From Paracentrotus lividus (Eukaryota; Echinodermata; Echinoidea; Camarodonta; Echinidae), in assembly GCA_940671915.1 (NCBI GenBank), contig CALNVZ010003426.1, positions 3,330,717 through 3,394,716 of the forward strand: DNA of 64,000 nucleotides, written 5' to 3'. The translations under genes were made by a program, and so were the position numbers. Below the pieces are notes generated by a model that worked only from the letters and a program-made list of their open reading frames with translations, ran no database searches and was not told where the DNA came from. Each line of letters starts with the position of its first letter. Positions within the stretch are counted from its first letter, which is position 1. Below, piece after piece: positions 58,794 to 64,000 of the stretch.

Positions 58794-61486
58794 TAGTCCA
58801 GGCTAGAGACCATGTAACCTTGTTTTTTGATTACAATGTTTTTTGATGATTCTTTGTCAATTCGAGGGTGCTGATTCCAAATCCGATGAGTGCCAGACGC
58901 GAAACCTTGAGCATTTTTCACAAATCGCGAAAATTTCAAAATGGCCGCCAAATGCCGCCAAAATATGAAAATGAGTATTCCAATGGTATTTCTGAGGTTG
59001 TTTTGGTGGTTTCTTGTCAATTTGAGGGTGCTGATTCCAAATCCGATGAGTGCCAGCCGCGAAACCCAACATATTTTACGCAAATCGCTAAATTCAAAAT
59101 GGCTGCCAAAATTCCTGCCAAAACTAGAAATCAGTATTCCAAGGGTATTTCTGGGGTTGTTTTGGTGGTTTCTTATCAATTCGAGGGTGCTGATTCCAAA
59201 TTCGATGAGTGCCAGCGCGAAACCCAACAGATTGTATGCAAATCGCTGAAATTCAAAATGGCTGCCAAAATGGCCGCCAATTGAAAATGCGTATTCTAGG
59301 GTATATCTTAAGGTTCTTTGGTGGTTTCTTTCAATTCGAAGGCGCTGATTCCAAATCCGATATGTACCAGCCACAAAAAATACACAGGACAGAAAGGAAA
59401 GAAAAGTGGAAAGAAATGGCTGAAGTCATGTAAAATCTTTTATGGCCAATTGCCAATAATAAGTTATGAAACTCTTTTGGCCGTTTACTGTCATAGGGTC
59501 CCAAGCTAACCGTGCTTCCAGCATTGAACAATTGAGGTTCCCCCACAACCACACGAAAATGCTCTCCAATCATGATTCTTTTCCTTATCAAAATTATTCT
59601 CTCAGTTGTTATTTTTGTTTGCCTTCGGCCTTCAGAAATCACCATTATAAGGGTCGGATAAAATCAGAACTTACGGGGAGCCCGCACCCTCCGCCCCGGC
59701 CCACCTCTCGGATCGCCCCTGACATGAAGAAAAGTACGCCTATATCCTGATCTATTCAGAAGAATTATATTTTATTTAGTCTGTTCGATCATGTAGTTTT
59801 ATGTAATGTGCTTCCTGTTGTTCAATAAATCATAAAAGGGTTAATAAGGACCCAGTATTTTATTTTACAGCCTCTATTCTGTCTGGGGGGGGGGGATTCC
59901 AAGAATATTTTTTAAAGTCGGGATCACTCACAACCCAGTATTAAATTATATTTTTTTTAAAATGTATTATGTCTGTAATAGTGCAGTGAGATTTGAATAT
60001 ACTTTTGCATGTCTTACAAAACATACGATATACAATATGAAAAAAAAAAAAAAAAAAAAAAAATCCGAGACTGAATCAATGACTCATTTTGCTATAAGTA
60101 AAATTGGTAAATGATTATTTCTAGGACTCGCCGTAATTTTGAATGAGTAGGCTTAGGGCCTCCCTTAAATTGACAAGAGCCACTAGATAGAAGTAATATA
60201 AGAAATAGGCATTTTCACGAATTTGTTTTCATTTGGAATTAATAAGCCTTTTTTAACTGTCGGCCGTTTTCACCCGCTTTGCATTGAAAAAAAAAATCAA
60301 GGTTTCCCTGAAAGGTTCCCATCAAATTTGGAACCAGAGCCATGAAATTGACTAGAAGTTTTATAAACAACCTCGGATATACACATAGAAATTTTAACGT
60401 GCTGAATGCTCAGGCAAAATGCTCAGGTTTCGTGCCTCTAACTCATCAGATTTTGAATCAGCATTCTCAATTGAAAGAAATTATCAACAACAAATAAAAA
60501 AAAAAAAAAAAAAAAACTTAGATAACAATAATCAAAATGCGCGTTTCATTTCACTTGGCGGCGTTTTGAATTAAGGCCTAGAGGGGTTGCAAGGTTGGCC
60601 ATCATTGGATTTGGAATCAGCACCCCTAAATTGACAAGAAACCACCAAACAACCTATGAAACAATACACATTTTCATTTTTTGGACAGATGATTTTAGTG
60701 GTTTACAAAAATACTGTTGATTTTGTGGCTGTTAATCATCAGATTTGGAATCAGCGCCTTCGAATTGGCAAGAAACCACCACAAAACACCCTGAAAAAAA
60801 CCATAGAACACGCATTTTCAATTGGGCGGCCATTTTGGCGTCCATTTTGAATTTTAGCAATTTGCGTAAAATCTGTAGGGTTTCGCGCTGGCACCAATTG
60901 AATTATGGATCAGCACCCTCGAATTGATAGGAAACCACCAAAACAAACCCCAGAAATACCCTTGGAATATGATTTCCAGTTTTGGGCGGGAATTTTGGCA
61001 GCCATTTTGAATTTTAGCGATTGCATAAAATCTGTTTGGTTTTCGCGGCTGGCACTCATCGAATTTGAAATCAGCATCTCGAATTGATAAGAAACCACCA
61101 AGACAATCCCCAAAATACCCTTGGAATACTGATTTCCAGTTTTGGCGGCCATTTTGTCAGCCATTTTGAAATTTTAGCGATTTGCGTAAAATCCGCGAGG
61201 TTTCGCGGCTGGCACTCATCGGTTTTGGAATCAGCACCCTCAAATTGACAAGAAACCACCAAAAAACAACCTCAGATATACCATTGGAATACTCATTTTC
61301 ATATTTTTGGCGGCCATTTTGGCGGCCATTTTTGAATTTTCGCGATTTGTGAAAAATGCTCAAGGTTTCGCGTCTGGCACTCATCGGATTTGAAATCAGC
61401 ACCCTCGAATTGACAAGAACATCCAAAACCATTGTATATATCAAAAAACAAGGTTCGAGTCTTTTCCTATGGGGCTAGCCTGGACT
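58794..61486. mobile_element. 2.7-kb inverted-repeat element with tandemly repeated arms
   Basis: TAGTCCAGGCTAG at the left and its complement at the right, flanked by TAA on both sides, a 3-bp duplication as made by PIF/Harbinger elements. Each arm holds about four copies of a 150-bp unit: GGGTGCTGATTCCAAATCCG, ATGAGTGCCAG, CGCGAAACC, CAAAATGGCCGCCAAA, and AGTATTCCAAGGGTATTTC. The right arm (60600-61425) is inverted. The unit contains AAAATGGCGGC, the YY1-type motif. The loop 59370-60600 has no recognised gene. Confidence 0.75.
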
Positions 61487-62587
61487 ATAAGGGAAGAGGG
61501 CGCTATCACTCTACGCAAAGCGAACGCGGCCATAGACTTTTTGTATTTTGCACAGATTTTTCACTTTGTTTTCTTGATTATGGCGAGCAACTACCTTTTC
61601 AAAGAAATGATCAACTTGAATAAGTACGCTAAGAGTCCAATTTTCAAAAATAGGAATAACTTATTGCAAGGGAAAAAAAAAGTCCTGTCACTTGTGTCAA
61701 TTCGAAATCCTAGTAAGATCAAATTCCTGTACAATATGGCCAATTATGCTCTCAAAATAGCTCATACGCTGCATAGTCATCTTCCTCGATTACGCATAAT
61801 AATATACACCTTAATGATCAAGCAGTTTTTAAAAGCTTGAATTCTCAGCTTTCCAAACATGGTACATTCATTTCGAATTGGTTAAAAAAAGTCCTGTCAC
61901 TTTGAACATTTTCACAAAACGAATCTTTTACTCGATGGGTCAATATTTCCGCATATCACATGCATATCGAATGTGACGGCCGTCTTCGCAAGATGTGACA
62001 AGATCACTATTTATATCAGTAATCGTTAGGAACATCAATCTATGTGAAAATAAAGATTCATTACAACTTTAGCACAAATGGTGTTATAGGCTTGCCAAAA
62101 TGTCTTTTCCCCCAATCTGGTCTGAAGCATCTACCTACAAAAACTATGATAAAAGTTCAATTATTATTCAATGTCCATGACTAATTTCCTCGAACGGATC
62201 GACTGACAATACCATTTTACCGACAGGAAGTATTCTTAGGCGAGTTTTTGTGCGCTAAGTAATAATTGCAGTTGTCAATCGGTCGCTTCCCGCCGTTAGC
62301 GCGGGTTTTCTTGACATTATTAATGTAGAGCCGTATAATTTTCTGCGCCGCTCAGCTGCATGTATTTCCACAAACTCATGAATGTAATGTTGCGTTTCCC
62401 CTTCTCAAATAATGGACGCGTCCTTTATGTTAAGATTTAATGTCATACGTTAGATTTACATTTCACGTGAGGTAGAATTGATATGCCATTTCAGCCTTTT
62501 AAAAATACATATCACCGTGAAAAGTGGGGGGGGATGATTGTAATGCCATCCCCCCACCTTATTGAGTGGGGGGATGCATTACGCATT
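61487..62587. other. right interior of the hAT-like element
   Basis: Not repeated elsewhere in the window. An open frame (61469-61840, 123 codons) contains FLYFAQIFHFVFLIMASNYL and KNLL-like stretches without a recognised domain; its start overlaps the terminal repeat of the nested element, so it is probably not a gene. Poly-G near 62526-62570. Confidence 0.35.
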
Positions 62588-62612
62588 NNNNNNNNNNNNN
62601 NNNNNNNNNNNN
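62588..62612. other. assembly gap of 25 N
   Basis: Twenty-five N directly followed by a run of 13 C. The size is likely nominal. It lies at the poly-G/poly-C tip of the hAT-like element. Confidence 0.98.
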
Positions 62613-62933
62613 CCCCCCCCCCCCCGCTGTCTACGCCCCTGCCTAGCTCTATGATTGGAGGTAGTAATTTTCATTAATTGACAGGCAAATTATTTTGATC
62701 GGTTTCCAGATTCTGCAAAAATAGCATATGCAAGAAACTACTATCAAACATGTTAGTTTGATTATACATTGAGAGAGTGCTGTAATTATTAATGGATTGT
62801 ATTTTCGTGTTGCATTGCATTTTCACTTTGGATCTTTATTCAAATGACTTTTTTCCAGATTCAACTTTGTCTGGTTTGCAGTGCCAGATTGTAATGATCA
62901 TTAATTTAGACACAAAACACTATAATAATAAGA

Positions 62934-63202
62934 ATGGATACCAACTTGGGCGAAAGTTCATTTTCATATGACTACAACAACACATATGAATAAGTTTACA
63001 ACTGATCTTTTAAAGCATATACATGACCAGAATTGCACATATCATCATATCATTCAATGGTGTTGCTTTCACAATCATCACGATACTTATCATAGGCTGT
63101 GATCGTCGTCTGCGAAACAAATCAAATATTTTCCCGATTAACATCGTGTTCGCCGACTGTCTCTTCAATTGTGCTTTTGGCATATAGGAAATTATTTCAT
63201 TA
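62934..63202 (+). pseudogene. class A GPCR exon 1, decayed paralogue
   Basis: Starts MDTNLGESSFSYDY like the receptor at 39084 but with a single copy of the N-terminal unit, then stops (TAA) after 19 codons. The frame resumes with AFTIITILIIGCDRRLRNKS and FPINIVFADCLFNCAFGI, followed by a TAG. About 30 bp between the N-terminus and helix 1 are missing. The donor GTAAGTAG is conserved (GT at 63203-63204). The intron start lacks the transposon found in copy 1. Exon 2, if it exists, lies beyond the window. Confidence 0.8.
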
Positions 63203-63389
63203 GTAAGTAGACTGATTGATTGATATTATTTGTCAAGTATGTATAGGTCTAATATAGTGTATTACCAAATGATCATTTATACCAAGTCTGAACACAACTC
63301 ATTCAGAATTAAAGAAATGATCACAATTAAAACAATATTTCTCACATTTTTACCTATATGCTATCATGGCACCAAAATGTAAATGGATA

Positions 63390-64000
63390 GGGGAGACTGG
63401 GGTAATTATGGCCCTGGGGTAATTATGGCCCCTTTGTCTTTGAGAGCTTATAATTCTTTGCTGCATTAGGGTAGACCGGGTATGGAAGTTATACGGGTCA
63501 GTTGTTACAGTTCTCAGTGTGCTAAGATGGAACAAGAGAGGATGTGCTAACTGGCATCTATAGCCTACACATAGCTGTGATGAACTGCCGGTCGTGAGGT
63601 TTCTCCGTTGTTTTATTAAAAAGTAAATCAGCAAAAACCATTTTTTACAGTTCAAAGTAAATTTTTGACAAAAATTGAAATTTGTAATAGCTCTTACAAC
63701 TGAAGGCACATGATGATAGTCTGGTATTGTAAATATAGTACATGTATGTCACTAATATACCCCCTAGCCATGCCCTGTAATTCTGCCTAATGACTGTGCT
63801 ACAGTTGATTTATGTGTGTAAAATCACCCACGGGGTAGGTTGTTACAACAACCTACCCCATGTTGATGTAACAACTTACCCCAATTACATTACATATGTA
63901 AAATTACATTTTGTCTCAATTTTCAGGTGTTAATATTTTTATTTTTCTATTATTACTTTTGTCTATTCTAGAGCTCTACTTGATCTACTGTTAACGATGT
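63390..64000. mobile_element. inverted-repeat element related to 35119-35927, runs off the edge
   Basis: Starts GGGGAGACTGGGGTAATTAT plus GGCCC with a second copy of GGGGTAATTATGGCCC. From 63470 (GACCGGGTATGGAAGT) to the window end it is the reverse complement of 35430-35920 with mutations. It contains GGGGTAGGTTGTTACAACAA and its complement as a hairpin near 63833-63865. Confidence 0.65.

Larger units (their letters stand above)
54566..58878. repeat. 4.36-kb direct duplication, copy 2, rich in small indels
   Basis: Same content as 50206-54562 but differing mostly by single-base gains and losses scattered through unique and homopolymer sequence alike, for example CAGCGGTCACG for CAGCGGGTCACG near 55070 and TTTAGACCCGCC for TTTATGACCGCC. 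The copy continues past the point where copy 1 is cut. Confidence 0.9.
57352..62641. mobile_element. hAT-like element in the second GPCR segment
   Basis: The left end CAGTGGCGTAGACAG (also at 53028 in the first duplicate) and the right end CTGTCTACGCCCCTG are inverted repeats of hAT type (CAGNGGCG). The flanks are CCTAGCTC at 53020-53027 and CCTAGCTC at 62642-62649, an 8-bp target duplication; the flank at 57345-57351 has lost a base. The first GPCR segment has no insertion at the matching place near 38748. It contains the tandem array, a microsatellite and the nested element 58794-61486. No hAT transposase was recognised. A gap lies just inside the right end. Confidence 0.8.

Noticed and set aside
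58790-59374. 194-codon minus-strand frame with repeated YRIWNQ phrases
   Set aside because: Translation of the tandem unit in the transposon arm; stays open because the unit length is near a multiple of three.
61469-61840. 123-codon frame as a hAT transposase piece
   Set aside because: No dimerisation-domain or BED-type motif seen and its start lies in another element's terminal repeat.

Overview
The window looks like AT-rich, repeat-dense DNA from a marine invertebrate, most likely a deuterostome such as an echinoderm. This is inferred from the mix seen here: spliced class A GPCR exons, a TRIM/NHL-type beta-propeller ORF, CR1/L2-style LINE tails, a Penelope-like fragment, a tRNA-derived SINE, and many short inverted-repeat DNA transposons. 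No species-specific marker was recognised. Host coding sequence is sparse. The clear cases are the propeller ORF at 10865-11740 and a two-exon GPCR (39084-39401 joined to 43688-44269), with a decayed paralogue of its first exon at 62934-63202.

From 1 to 18 kb lie a possible C-terminal exon tail at the left edge, hairpin-ended and inverted-repeat elements (1.27-2.04, 8.2-9.96, 11.97-12.63 kb), GC-containing promoter-like sequence near 5.2-6.5 kb, the propeller ORF, and a cluster of LINE 3-prime tails (15.0-16.7 kb). From 18 to 25 kb there are three stacked transposon complexes. The first is a 3.4-kb long-inverted-repeat element holding two others. The second is a palindromic element split by a smaller one. 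The third is a foldback-type element whose ends are arrays of GGACAATTACCCCC.

From 25 to 33 kb an endonuclease-type LINE on the minus strand is split by an IS630/Tc1-like transposon, itself interrupted by a second copy of the same family that carries a frameshifted DDE transposase. From 33 to 36 kb there are Penelope-like pieces in opposite orientations and a possible minus-strand first coding exon.

From 37 to 44 kb is the GPCR. Its only intron is filled by a 4-kb transposon with a decayed DDE_Tnp_4 transposase. The paralogous copy at 52.4-63.3 kb preserves the empty site of that insertion. In turn the first copy preserves the empty site of a hAT-like insertion (8-bp target duplication) found only in the second.

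From 46 to 58.9 kb are diverged modules studded with GGTCACGTGTGTGAC, then a 4.36-kb direct duplication whose second copy is full of single-base indels and whose junction cuts a transposon mid-arm. This looks like a gap-filling artefact. A 25-N gap lies at 62588-62612. No new gene system is evident. What stands out is the fine record of nested insertions, many checkable inside the window through related empty sites.
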